Source: Hartmannibacter diazotrophicus (GTDB lineage: Bacteria; Pseudomonadota; Alphaproteobacteria; Rhizobiales; Pleomorphomonadaceae). Taken from it: a stretch of DNA of 64,000 nt. Made by a program: the position numbers and the translations under genes. Location: NCBI RefSeq assembly GCF_900231165.1, contig NZ_LT960614.1, positions 1,176,550 to 1,240,549 on the forward strand. Reading direction: 5' to 3'. The notes under the pieces are model-generated. The model saw only the letters and a list, made by a program, of their open reading frames with translations. It was not told the DNA's origin and did no database searches. This document shows, one piece after another, positions 8,585 to 17,267 of this stretch (positions within the stretch are counted from its first letter, which is position 1; each line of letters starts with the position of its first letter).

Positions 8585-9847
8585 TTACAGTGCCCGCCAG
8601 GCGATGTCCTTGCGGCAGAAGCCTTCCGGCCAGTCGATCCGGTCGATCGCGGCATAGGCCCTCTCGCGCGCCTCCGCCACGCTGTCGCCGATTGCCGTGA
8701 CGGTGAGGACGCGCCCGCCGTTGGCGACGATGGCACCGTCTTTCTCGGCCGTGCCGGCATGGAAGACCGTGACGCCATCGACCTTGGCCGCCTCGTCGAG
8801 ACCGCCGATGACGGAACCCTTCGGATAGCTGCCCGGATAGCCCTTGGTCGCCATCACGACGGTCAGCGCCGTCTTGTCGGCAAAACGGGCCTCGCGTCCC
8901 GAAAGCTTGCCTTCGCTTGCCGCCAGCATGAGGTCGAGAAGGTCGCTTTCCATCAGCGGCAGCAGGACTTCGGTCTCCGGGTCGCCGAAGCGGACGTTGT
9001 ACTCGATCAGCTTCGGCCCCTCGGGCGAGATCATCAGGCCGGCAAAGAGGATGCCGGTGAAGGGCGTGCCGCGCGCGGCGAGCGTGCGGATGGTCGGCTC
9101 GATCATCTCGGCCATGACCTTGGCTTCCATCGCCGGAGTCATCACGGGCGCGGGTGTGTAGGCCCCCATGCCGCCGGTGTTCGGCCCCTTGTCGCCGTCG
9201 AAGGCGCGCTTGTGATCCTGGGCGGAACCGAGCGGCAGCGCCGTGGTGCCGTCGCAGATGGCAAAGAAGCTCGCCTCTTCACCGACAAGCATCTCCTCGA
9301 TGACGACTTCCGCTCCGGCGGCCCCGAAGGCCCCCTCGAAGCAGGCGTCGACGGCGGCCAGCGCATCCTCGAGCGTTTCGGCGACGACGACGCCCTTGCC
9401 GGCCGCAAGACCATCGGCCTTCACGACGATCGGCGCGCCCGTCTTTTCCAAATAGGCGCGGGCCGAGGCCGCATCCGAGAAGCGTCCGTAGGCGGCGGTC
9501 GGAACCCTGGCCTCGTCGCACAGCGCCTTGGTGAAGGCCTTGGAACCCTCAAGCTGCGCTGCCGCCCTGGAGGGGCCGAAGGCCTTGATGCCCGCACTGG
9601 CGAGGTCGTCGACGAGCCCGGCCACCAGCGGCGCTTCTGGTCCGACAACCACGAAGTCGACGCCTTCGGTCTTGCAATAGGCGATGACCGCGTCGTGGTC
9701 GGCCGGATCGAGGGCAACGAGCGTTCCGAGCGGCGTCATGCCGGCATTGCCGGGCGCGATCGACAGGCGCGTGAGCCGTGGAGACTGCGTCAGTTTCCAC
9801 GCCATCGCATGTTCGCGCCCGCCGGAGCCGATCAGGAGAACGTGCAT
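8585..9847 (-). CDS. purD: Phosphoribosylamine-glycine ligase
   Basis: 420 residues, full length for PurD. It joins glycine to 5-phosphoribosylamine with ATP, the second step of de novo purine synthesis (cytosol). The N-terminus [19 protein letters not shown] is the family signature; the ATP-grasp region follows (GLAAGKGV near 150, and the [12 protein letters not shown] segment near 225), then [11 protein letters not shown] with metal-binding residues near 290. The ATG at 9847 is preceded by an AGGGATAGAGG ribosome-binding region; the longer frame upstream is not family-like. It is divergent from ubiA with about 160 bases between the starts. Confidence 0.97.
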   Translation of the reverse strand: MHVLLIGSGGREHAMAWKLTQSPRLTRLSIAPGNAGMTPLGTLVALDPADHDAVIAYCKTEGVDFVVVGPEAPLVAGLVDDLASAGIKAFGPSRAAAQLEGSKAFTKALCDEARVPTAAYGRFSDAASARAYLEKTGAPIVVKADGLAAGKGVVVAETLEDALAAVDACFEGAFGAAGAEVVIEEMLVGEEASFFAICDGTTALPLGSAQDHKRAFDGDKGPNTGGMGAYTPAPVMTPAMEAKVMAEMIEPTIRTLAARGTPFTGILFAGLMISPEGPKLIEYNVRFGDPETEVLLPLMESDLLDLMLAASEGKLSGREARFADKTALTVVMATKGYPGSYPKGSVIGGLDEAAKVDGVTVFHAGTAEKDGAIVANGGRVLTVTAIGDSVAEARERAYAAIDRIDWPEGFCRKDIAWRAL

Positions 9848-10010
9848 GCCTCTATCCCTTGTGCCTGTCAGAAATCGCTGGCGCTCTAGCATGGGCGGTC
9901 GGCAAGGTAAATTGGTTGCTGCGTTTGCGAGGGCGGGGACAACAGGGCTGCGGCACGATCATCCGTCTTCCCACTCGCATTTATGCGTCTGTGGGGGTAA
10001 ATCGCAGGTC

Positions 10011-10964
10011 ATGAGCAACTCGTCCGACAACCATACCGTCGCGGATGCTCGGCCCGGCAACTGGGTCGACCGCCATGCCCCGCCGGCACTCAGGCCCTAC
10101 GCGCAGCTTGCGCGCTTCGACCGGCCCATCGGCTGGTGGCTGCTGATGTGGCCGTGCTGGTGGTCGGCAGCGCTTGTCGCTGGTGCGACGGGGGCGCCGT
10201 GGCCGAACCCTTGGCATCTCGCGCTCTTCATGATCGGATCGATCGTCATGCGCGGGGCGGGCTGCACCTGGAACGACATCACCGACCGCGACATCGACGC
10301 AAAGGTCGAGCGTACGCGCTCGCGGCCGATCCCGGCCGGCCGGGTTGGCGTCCGGCAGGCCGTGGCCTTCATGGTCTTCCTCGGGCTGGTCGGGCTTCTG
10401 GTTCTCGTCCAGTTCAACGCCTTCACCATCGTGCTCGGCATCGCCTCGCTGCTGGTGGTTGTCGTCTATCCCTTCATGAAGCGGCTGACGGGACATCCGC
10501 AGATCGTGCTTGGCCTCGCCTTCTCGTGGGGCGCGCTGGTCGGCTGGTCGGCGACGACGGGGTCGCTGGAGGTCGCGCCCCTTGTCTTCTTCATCGGCTG
10601 CGTTTTCTGGGTGGTGGGCTACGACACGATCTACGCCCATCAGGACCGCGAGGACGACGCTCTGATCGGCCTCGGATCCACGGCTCTGACCTATGGCGAG
10701 AAGACGAAGCCGTTTCTGGCGGGCTGCTTCATGGCGACGCTGCTGCTCTTCGTCATCGCCTTTGTGGCGGCGGGCGCGGGCCTCATCGCCTTTGTCGGCC
10801 TGGCCGGCTTCGCGCTTCAGCTTGCCTGGCAGGTGACGCGCCTCGACATCAACGACGGCGCGCTTTGCCTCAGGATTTTCAAGTCCAACAGCAAGGCCGG
10901 CTGGATTCTCTTCGTCGGCCTCACCGCCGACACGCTGCTGCGCAGCGCGATCCAGACGTTCTGA
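10011..10964 (+). CDS. ubiA: 4-hydroxybenzoate octaprenyltransferase (UbiA)
   Basis: 317-residue polytopic membrane prenyltransferase that attaches the polyprenyl tail to 4-hydroxybenzoate in ubiquinone synthesis. Both Asp-rich Mg-diphosphate motifs are present: NDITDRDID near residue 85 and YDTIYAHQDREDD near 205, the second being the variant typical of true UbiA rather than of CtaB or chlorophyll synthases. About eight hydrophobic helices surround them. The ATG at 10011 starts the family-like N-terminus ending in RFDRPIGWWLL. It supplies quinone for the respiratory chain whose aa3 branch is encoded about 16 kb downstream. Convergent with the DUF6101 gene. Confidence 0.95.
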   Translation: MSNSSDNHTVADARPGNWVDRHAPPALRPYAQLARFDRPIGWWLLMWPCWWSAALVAGATGAPWPNPWHLALFMIGSIVMRGAGCTWNDITDRDIDAKVERTRSRPIPAGRVGVRQAVAFMVFLGLVGLLVLVQFNAFTIVLGIASLLVVVVYPFMKRLTGHPQIVLGLAFSWGALVGWSATTGSLEVAPLVFFIGCVFWVVGYDTIYAHQDREDDALIGLGSTALTYGEKTKPFLAGCFMATLLLFVIAFVAAGAGLIAFVGLAGFALQLAWQVTRLDINDGALCLRIFKSNSKAGWILFVGLTADTLLRSAIQTF

Positions 10965-10986
10965 ACTTCGATCGACAGTGGCCGGA

Positions 10987-11541
10987 TCAGTTCCGGGCGA
11001 TGATCTCGGTGCCCTCGATCACGGGCATAGGCCGGGAGTGGCCGGCCTTGCGGCGGACCAGGAAACGCGGACGCTGGCGATCGCTGCCGGTATGCTGACG
11101 GCGCGGCAGGGGTCGCCCTGTCCGGACCTCGGCCTGTTCCTCCACGGGGCGTAGCTGGCCGTCGCTTTCGCGCAGCAGCATCGGCAGGCCGAGCACGTCG
11201 GCCCAGGCCTCCCACGCATCGCTGACCTCTTCCATGTCGTAGGAGACCATCAGCGGGATGGTGAGATCGGGGTCGCGGTGCGCAAGCTCGACAATGGCCT
11301 TGAGGCGGCCGCTGTCTTCAGCAACGATGCTGACCGCAATACCCTGGAAATGGGAAACGTGCATGGCGACCGTGAGCGGCAGGCCGGAAAGCTGCCGCTG
11401 GATGACGACGCGTTCGCCGTCGACATAGACCATGCCGGAAGACTGGCCGTTCTCGGATTCGCTCTCCGGCCGGAAACGTGCCGGAAGCGCCCTCGGGTTC
11501 GGATACTGATCGAGAAGGGCCGACGATCTGGCTCCCGTCAT
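10987..11541 (-). CDS. DUF6101 family protein
   Basis: 184 residues from the ATG at 11541, which has an AGAGGCAGAAAAGAG purine-rich leader; a longer frame to 11646 is possible but basic and featureless. I recognise the DUF6101 family, seen in Rhizobiales: an N-terminal arginine/proline-rich segment, then a central region (GMVYVDGERVVIQRQLSGLP and following) that looks beta-rich, and a basic C-terminus ending in RKAGHSRPMPVIEGTEIIARN-like sequence (given here from positions 10987-11040). There is no signal peptide and no membrane segment. Function unknown. A perfect AT-rich inverted repeat at 11686-11707 lies in its upstream region. Confidence 0.75.
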   Translation of the reverse strand: MTGARSSALLDQYPNPRALPARFRPESESENGQSSGMVYVDGERVVIQRQLSGLPLTVAMHVSHFQGIAVSIVAEDSGRLKAIVELAHRDPDLTIPLMVSYDMEEVSDAWEAWADVLGLPMLLRESDGQLRPVEEQAEVRTGRPLPRRQHTGSDRQRPRFLVRRKAGHSRPMPVIEGTEIIARN

Positions 11542-11995
11542 CTCTTTTCTGCCTCTTTCCAACGCCTTCGAAGAGGAGGTGTGGTCTCGCGGGGACTGCC
11601 GTTTTCGGTCTTGTCCCGGCGATCGCCTCTTCGCCTTTGCATGCATCCTGGCAGACAGCGGTCCGTATCCGCTTAAAGAGTGTCGTTAAAAAATAGTGAT
11701 TTTTTAAAGGGTTAGCGCATCGTCACCGGAACCCGATCTTCCTTTCCGGAAGCTTGACGGCCTGTCCTGATTGGACGCCACTTAGAAAGGATTGCAGTTC
11801 GGACCTGTGGCCGGCCACTGGCAATCCCGGCTGCCCGGAACCATCTGAATGCAGGCGGCATGCGGCTGCGGCCAATGACTTATCCACCCGGCCGGGCGTG
11901 ACGGTGCTGTGGTGCATGATGACGTGGATCGTCATCTTGTGGTGCAGCATGGGACACCTTAAGACACGGATTGAGATGCGAATGCGAGGAAGACG
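11542..11995. other. Intergenic region between DUF6101 and pmbA (454 bases)
   Basis: This holds the divergent control region of the DUF6101 gene (leftward) and the pmbA-lpxK operon (rightward). The notable element is a 22-base AT-rich inverted repeat at 11686-11707. A short plus-strand frame at 11754-11999 has unlike-neighbour codon use and no recognisable domain, and I do not call it a gene. A GAGGAAGACG ribosome-binding site sits just before the pmbA ATG at 11996. Confidence 0.6.
11686..11707. repeat. Perfect AT-rich inverted repeat (9-bp arms, 4-base loop)
   Basis: The arms TTAAAAAAT and ATTTTTTAA are exact reverse complements around the loop AGTG. It contrasts strongly with the surrounding high-GC sequence. 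It lies 144 bases upstream of the DUF6101 start and 288 bases upstream of pmbA. It could be an operator for a dimeric regulator of the DUF6101 promoter, or a weak AT-only hairpin; it is not a classical terminator because the stem has no GC. Confidence 0.6.
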
Positions 11996-13339
11996 ATGAG
12001 CGACCAACCCGAAGTCACGGCACTCCAGGAAGCGGCTGCGCGCCTTGTCGAGGCCGCGCGCGCTGCGGGCGCGGACGCTGCCGATGCGGTTGCCGTCAAG
12101 GGCGCCTCGCAGTCGGTCGAGGTGAGGCTCGGCAGTCTGGAGGATTCGACCCGTTCGGAGGCCGAGGATTTCGGTCTCAGGGTCTTCGTCGGAAATCGCG
12201 TGGCGACGGTCTCCGCCAACACGCTGGCGGGCCTGTCGGGCCTTGCCGAGCGGGCCGTGGCGATGGCGAAGGTTGCTCCGCCCGATCCCTGGGCCGGCCT
12301 TGCCGATCCGAACCGTCTCACCGCGGAACGGCCGGACTTCGATCTCTTCGACGGTAGCGCGCCGGACGCTGAACGTCTGCTTCAGGAAGCAACGGCGACC
12401 GAGGATGCCGCGCGGGCTGTGGAGGGCGTCACGAATTCCGGCGGAGCCTCGGCCTATTGGAGCCACACCGCCGTGGCGCTTGTGACCTCGGGCGGCTTCA
12501 GCGGCGGCTATCGGGTCTCGCGGCACGGGCGCTCCGTTTCGGCGATTGCCGGCAGCGGCATTGGCATGCAGCGCGACTACGACGCCAGCGGCCGCAACCA
12601 TCTCGCCGATCTCGATCCGCTTGAAAAGATCGGCCGCACCGCCGGAGAGCGCGTCGTCAGGCGCCTCAATCCGCGTCAGGTGAAGACCTGCACGGCGACC
12701 GTCGTCTTCGACCCGCGTGTTGCCACCGGCCTGCTCGGTGCGCTCGCGGGCGCGATCAACGGCGCGGCGATCGCCCGCGGCACGAGTTTCCTGAAGTCGA
12801 AGCTCGGCCAAAAGGTCTTCGCCTCCGGCATCCGCGTCACCGACGATCCGCACCGCCGGCGCGGTCCCGCCTCGCGTCCCTTCGACGGGGAGGGGGTCGG
12901 CGCCGATCCGATCGACATCATTTCCGACGGCGTGCTGACGACCTGGCTGCTCGACAGCGCCAGCGCCCGGGAACTCGGCCTTGAGACCAACGGCCGCGCG
13001 GCGCGCGGCGGCGGCTCGCCGGGACCTTCGTCCACCAACCTGTTGCTTCATCCGGGCGAGATGACCCAGGAGGAACTGCTGAAGAGCGTCGGCACCGGGT
13101 TCTACGTCACCGAGTTCATCGGCCATGGCGTCAACGGCATCACCGGCGACTACAGCCGGGGCGCCGCGGGCTACTGGATCGAGAACGGCGAACTCACCTA
13201 TCCGGTCAGCGAAGTCACGGTGGCCGGCAATCTTGTGGATATGTTCGCGCGCATGGTGCCGGCCAACGATATCGAATATCGTTCGGCCTATGTCGCTCCC
13301 ACGGTCGCCATTGAAGGACTGACTGTTGCAGGCAGTTGA
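11996..13339 (+). CDS. pmbA: TldE/PmbA-family metalloprotease subunit
   Basis: 447 residues. PmbA (TldE) pairs with TldD to form a heterodimeric metalloprotease that trims unfolded peptides and matures some modified peptides such as microcin B17. The sequence aligns along its whole length with TldE, including the region DPIDIISDGVLTTWLLDS and the C-terminal ENGELTYPVSEVTVAGN segment. As expected for TldE it lacks the zinc-binding HExxxH, which is present in the TldD gene at 22856-24283. First gene of the LPS operon, with an AGGAAGA ribosome-binding site; its 3' end overlaps the next gene by 14 bases. Confidence 0.93.
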   Translation: MSDQPEVTALQEAAARLVEAARAAGADAADAVAVKGASQSVEVRLGSLEDSTRSEAEDFGLRVFVGNRVATVSANTLAGLSGLAERAVAMAKVAPPDPWAGLADPNRLTAERPDFDLFDGSAPDAERLLQEATATEDAARAVEGVTNSGGASAYWSHTAVALVTSGGFSGGYRVSRHGRSVSAIAGSGIGMQRDYDASGRNHLADLDPLEKIGRTAGERVVRRLNPRQVKTCTATVVFDPRVATGLLGALAGAINGAAIARGTSFLKSKLGQKVFASGIRVTDDPHRRRGPASRPFDGEGVGADPIDIISDGVLTTWLLDSASARELGLETNGRAARGGGSPGPSSTNLLLHPGEMTQEELLKSVGTGFYVTEFIGHGVNGITGDYSRGAAGYWIENGELTYPVSEVTVAGNLVDMFARMVPANDIEYRSAYVAPTVAIEGLTVAGS

Positions 13340-14159
13340 TATCAGCCAACAGGCTCGCGAACTCGATTTCCTCTCCGGCGTCGCCCGCTCGGCGGGCTCG
13401 CTGGCGCTCAATTATTTCCGGCACGACCCGCAGGTCTGGCGCAAGGAAAACGATTCGCCGGTGAGCGAGGCCGATCTGGCCGTCGACCGTTTCCTCAAGG
13501 AAAAGCTCCTCGACTGGCAGCCGGATTACGGCTGGCTGTCGGAGGAGACCGAGGACGACGACGCCCGCATGGAGCGCGACCGCGTTTTCGTGGTCGATCC
13601 AATCGACGGCACGCGCGGCTTCCTGGCCGGCAGCGATGAATGGACCATCTCGGTGGCGATCGTCGAGGCCGGACGCCCGGTTCTCGGCGTCCTTTACCGC
13701 CCGGTCACCGGCACGCTCTATTCGGCCGGCCTTGGCCTCGGCGCCCGGCGCGACGGGCGCATCATTCAGATCAGCGGCCGCGAGACGCTGTCGGGTGCGG
13801 CCGTGGCCGGGCCTCCGGCGATGCTGCGCCGCATCTCCGGTCATCTGTCCGGCATGAACGAGTCTTCCGTCACCACGCGCTATATCTCGTCGCTTGCGCT
13901 GCGCATCGCCCTGGTGGCAACCGGCGATCTCGACATGGCGGTTGCCAAGAAGAACGCCCACGACTGGGACGTCGCCGCCGCCGACCTCATCATCGCCGAA
14001 GCCGGCGGCACGCTGATCGACGAGACGGGACAGGAACTCGTCTACAATCGCCCGCAGACGGTTCATCCGGCGCTGGTTGCGGCGACACGTCCCGTTGCGG
14101 CCCTCGTCTGGCCCCTTGTGCAGCGCGAAAGCACCGGCGAAAATAGCCCCGCCTATTGA
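13326..14159 (+). CDS. Inositol monophosphatase-family phosphatase (CysQ/HisN-like)
   Basis: 277 residues. Lithium-sensitive, metal-dependent phosphatase fold: SEETEDDD (metal-binding Glu), DPIDGTRGF (metal-binding Asp residues, near residue 80) and WDVAAADLIIAEAGG near 215. Members dephosphorylate inositol phosphate, 3'-phosphoadenosine 5'-phosphate or histidinol phosphate; the sequence resembles CysQ (PAP phosphatase) but the substrate is not settled. A TTG start at 13326 is inferred: it lies eight bases after AAGGA within the end of pmbA, and no ATG or GTG fits the family N-terminus. Translational coupling to pmbA is therefore likely. Confidence 0.88.
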   Translation: MQAVDISQQARELDFLSGVARSAGSLALNYFRHDPQVWRKENDSPVSEADLAVDRFLKEKLLDWQPDYGWLSEETEDDDARMERDRVFVVDPIDGTRGFLAGSDEWTISVAIVEAGRPVLGVLYRPVTGTLYSAGLGLGARRDGRIIQISGRETLSGAAVAGPPAMLRRISGHLSGMNESSVTTRYISSLALRIALVATGDLDMAVAKKNAHDWDVAAADLIIAEAGGTLIDETGQELVYNRPQTVHPALVAATRPVAALVWPLVQRESTGENSPAY

Positions 14160-14266
14160 CCGGTCGCGGCAGATGCTGCATCCGCGCAGGCATTGGTGCT
14201 GGCCAGATGGCTGGCGACGGCTGTCGCTCGCCGGCATCTTCGACCATTCGAGGGAATTGCGATTTC

Positions 14267-14506
14267 ATGACCAAGACGATGACCCCAGACAAGCAACTCC
14301 TGCATCTGGTCTTTGGCGGCGAACTGACGTCCATTGAAGGTGTGGAGTTCTCCGACCTTTCCGGCCTCGATATCGTCGGCATCTATCCAAACTACGCGGC
14401 CGCCTACAACGCCTGGAAGGCCAAGGCCCAGGCGACGGTCGACAACGCCCACATGCGCTATTTCATTGTCCACCTGCACCGGCTTCTCGATCCCGAACTG
14501 GCCTGA
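14267..14506 (+). CDS. DUF4170 family protein
   Basis: 79 residues. I recognise DUF4170, a small soluble alphaproteobacterial family of unknown function. Hallmarks seen here are QLLHLVFGGEL near the start, DLDIVGIYP-like residues 30-40 (here LDIVGIYPNYAAAYNAWKAKAQ split over 33-54), and a C-terminal MRYFIVHLHRLLDPE. It has no signal peptide or membrane helix. The start at 14267 is chosen because the upstream frame is not family-like; AGGGAA lies about 12 bases before it. Its fixed position between the phosphatase and the MsbA-like exporter suggests a role connected with lipid A or LPS export, but that is an inference from context only. Confidence 0.85.
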   Translation: MTKTMTPDKQLLHLVFGGELTSIEGVEFSDLSGLDIVGIYPNYAAAYNAWKAKAQATVDNAHMRYFIVHLHRLLDPELA

Positions 14507-14679
14507 GCGCGCGCCCTCGGGCCGGCAGCGTCGCTGCGCGGAATGTAATGCGTGACGGAATGGCGAAGCTGCGATAAACCCACCGCCCATGACAGGACGC
14601 TGCGGCAATCGGCTGCGGCGCCGAATCTGCGTCCCCGTCCGCTCTGGGCAGGGGACCTGGAAGACTGTGCTTGGAGCGG

Positions 14680-16503
14680 ATGGACGCGAGGAAGGACAAC
14701 ACGCTGATGGCTGTTGCAGCCGGCTGGCAGGACGGGGGCACGGGCCAGGACGGCAAGGAGATCGTTCGCCGGATCGTGCGGCGCTATCTGAGGCCGCGCT
14801 GGAAGCTGATCGCGGCCTCCATCCTGTCGATGGTGCTCGTCGCCGGAACGACCGGCGCGCTGCCGTTTCTCCTGCAGGCCGCCGCCGACCAGATCTTCGT
14901 CGGCAAGGACGAACGGCTGCTCTGGTCCCTGCCGGTCGCGATCGTGATCGTGATGGGCCTGAGGGCGGTCGTTGAGTATTTCGGCCGCATCCTCGAAGCC
15001 CGCATCAGCAACGGCGTTGTCGCCGAAATCCGCAAGGAACTCTTCGAGCGTCTGGTCGGCGCCGACCTCGGTTTCCTCCAGCGCAGCCATTCCGCCGCCT
15101 TCGTGTCGGTCTTTTCCAACGACACCCAGATCGTCAACAATGCCGCGGCCCAGACCCTGAGCGCGCTGATCAAGAACGCCTTGCAGGCGTTCGCCCTCAT
15201 CATCGCCATGATGTGGATGGACCCGAAACTCGGCACGCTGGTGCTGATCGCACTGCCCGTCACCGTCTTCCTGATGAGCAAGCAACGTCGCAAGATGCGC
15301 TCCTCGGTGACGCGGACCTTGCGCGGCGCCGGCGACCTTGCCGCTCTCGTCTCCCAGACGCTGACCGGCATTCGCGTCGTCAAGGCCTACGATCAGGAGC
15401 GGGCCGAGACCCTTCGCGCCAGCGCCGTCATCGACCGGACCTACGAGGCGACCATGCAGACGGCGCAGGCGCGCGCGGCGACCGGTCCCGTCACGGAAGG
15501 TCTTTCGGGCATCGGCTTTGCCGCCGCGGTCTTCTACGGCGGCTGGCAGGGCATCTACGGCACGCTGACCCTTGGCTCCTTCATGGGCTTCATGGCGGCC
15601 GCGATGCTCGTCTACCAGCCGCTCAGGCAGATCGCGACGCTCCAGAACGCGCTGATGGAGGGTATGGTCGCCGCCCGCCGCGTCTTCGCCATTCTCGACG
15701 AGCCGCGTCATATCGTCGACGCGCCGGATGCCCGTGATCTCGAGGTCAGGGGCGCGCATATCCGCTTCGAGGACGTCGTCTTTTCCTATGACGGCGCGAA
15801 CCCCGTCATTTCTGGGGTGACGGTCGACATTCCCGCCGGCCACAAGGTGGCGCTTGTCGGTCCTTCGGGCGCGGGCAAGTCGACCTTTCTCAACCTCGTT
15901 CTGCGCTTCTACGATCCCGATCGCGGCCGCGTCCTGATCGACGGCCAGGACCTGCGGCAGACGAAGCTTGCCTCCGTCCGGCGGGCCTCGGCGCTGCTGA
16001 CCCAGGACCCCGTGCTCTTCGACGATACGGTCGCCTCCAATATTGCCTATGGCAGCGCCGCAGCCAGCGAGGAAGACATCGCCGCCGCCGCGCGCGCCGC
16101 GGACGCGGAGACCTTCATCCTTGAGCTTCCCGGGCGCTACCAGAGCCAGGTCGGCGAAGCCGGGGGGCAGCTTTCCGGTGGCCAGAAGCAGCGCATTGCC
16201 ATCGCCCGTGCGATGCTGCGCGACGCGCCCATTCTTCTTCTCGACGAACCGACGAGTGCCCTCGACGCCAAGGCGGAGGCGCGCATCCAGTCCTCGCTCG
16301 AAACGCTCTTCGAGGGTCGCACGGTGCTGATGATCGCCCACCGCCTGTCGACGGTGAAAAAGGCCGATCTCATTCTCGTCTTCGATCATGGCCGGATCGT
16401 CGAAAAGGGCACGCACGACGAACTGGTCGCCGCCGGCGGCCTCTACGAGACCCTGCACAGGACACAGCTTTCCGGTGCGCCGGAGGACGAGGCCGCGGCC
16501 TGA
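14680..16503 (+). CDS. MsbA-like ABC exporter (fused permease-ATPase)
   Basis: 607 residues, one half of a homodimeric exporter. An N-terminal six-helix transmembrane domain (about 35-330) is followed by a nucleotide-binding domain with Walker A GPSGAGKS near 393, Q-loop, the signature LSGGQKQ near 498, Walker B ILLLDEPTSALD near 517 and switch His in IAHRLST. In this position, between DUF4170 and the LPS-core genes, the likely cargo is lipid A-core, flipped to the outer leaflet of the inner membrane (MsbA role). Start at 14680 (ATG, GGAG six bases upstream); a second ATG at 14707 with AGGAAGGA is possible. Confidence 0.9.
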   Translation: MDARKDNTLMAVAAGWQDGGTGQDGKEIVRRIVRRYLRPRWKLIAASILSMVLVAGTTGALPFLLQAAADQIFVGKDERLLWSLPVAIVIVMGLRAVVEYFGRILEARISNGVVAEIRKELFERLVGADLGFLQRSHSAAFVSVFSNDTQIVNNAAAQTLSALIKNALQAFALIIAMMWMDPKLGTLVLIALPVTVFLMSKQRRKMRSSVTRTLRGAGDLAALVSQTLTGIRVVKAYDQERAETLRASAVIDRTYEATMQTAQARAATGPVTEGLSGIGFAAAVFYGGWQGIYGTLTLGSFMGFMAAAMLVYQPLRQIATLQNALMEGMVAARRVFAILDEPRHIVDAPDARDLEVRGAHIRFEDVVFSYDGANPVISGVTVDIPAGHKVALVGPSGAGKSTFLNLVLRFYDPDRGRVLIDGQDLRQTKLASVRRASALLTQDPVLFDDTVASNIAYGSAAASEEDIAAAARAADAETFILELPGRYQSQVGEAGGQLSGGQKQRIAIARAMLRDAPILLLDEPTSALDAKAEARIQSSLETLFEGRTVLMIAHRLSTVKKADLILVFDHGRIVEKGTHDELVAAGGLYETLHRTQLSGAPEDEAAA

Positions 16504-16532
16504 ACCAGGGGCGGTGACCAGCCGGGGATGGA

Positions 16533-17267
16533 ATGGAGAAAAGGCGATCGATGGGGCGGAGCCTGAAGGATTGGGGAAAGGCGATCGGACGGTCGCGCGC
16601 AGTCGTCGTTTCCCTCGGCGTGCTTCTGGCGAGTTACTTGCGCTTTGTGCACGCAACCAGCCGAATCCTGTATCGTTCTCCGGCCATTGACTCGGAAATC
16701 GCCGCGGATCGACCCGTGATCACCGCGCTTTGGCATGGGCAGCATTTCATGGTGCCGCTGATCAAGCCGAAGGGACAGCCCTTCGCCGTGCTGATGGCGG
16801 CGCATGCGGACGCGGAGATGAACGCCATTGCGATCGAAAGACTGGGACTCCAGACGATTCGCGCTTCGGGCGCCCAGAAACCGTCGGAAATTCGACGCAA
16901 GAAAGGGATGGTTGGCTTCCTGCAGATGCTGAAGGCACTCAAGAATGGCACGTCGATTGCGATGACGGCGGATGTCCCCAAGGGGCCGGCCAAGAAAGCC
17001 GGGCGCGGCATCGTCATGCTGGCGCGCCATTCTGGACGACCGATCATGCCGCTTGCCTATGCATCGAGCCGCCGCTGGAACGTCAACAGTTGGGATTCGG
17101 CTTCGTTCAACCTTCCCTTCAGCCGGGCCGCTGTGGTGACGAGCGACCTGATCTACGTGCCGCCGGAGACGACGGACGAGGAAATCGACGCCTATTGCGC
17201 CCGGCTGACCGAAAGCCTCAACGAGGCGACCAGAAAGGCCTATGCCATCGTGGACCGGACTGAATGA
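16533..17267 (+). CDS. DUF374 lysophospholipid acyltransferase-family protein
   Basis: 244 residues. The DUF374 family belongs to the lysophospholipid/lipid A acyltransferase-like group. An N-terminal hydrophobic segment (about 22-40) anchors it to the inner membrane. The motif ALWHGQHFMVPLI near 65 takes the place of the HX4D acyltransferase motif, and MTADVPKGP near 148 is the family's second hallmark. It is probably an acyltransferase acting on lipid A or phospholipid, inferred from family and from its position between the MsbA-like exporter and waaA. An alternative ATG at 16551 is possible. The 3' end overlaps waaA by four bases (ATGA). Confidence 0.88.
   Translation: MEKRRSMGRSLKDWGKAIGRSRAVVVSLGVLLASYLRFVHATSRILYRSPAIDSEIAADRPVITALWHGQHFMVPLIKPKGQPFAVLMAAHADAEMNAIAIERLGLQTIRASGAQKPSEIRRKKGMVGFLQMLKALKNGTSIAMTADVPKGPAKKAGRGIVMLARHSGRPIMPLAYASSRRWNVNSWDSASFNLPFSRAAVVTSDLIYVPPETTDEEIDAYCARLTESLNEATRKAYAIVDRTE

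Noticed and set aside
11754-11999. 81-codon frame upstream of pmbA
   Set aside because: No ribosome-binding site, Cys/Trp-rich irregular composition and overlap with the pmbA start; no family recognised.
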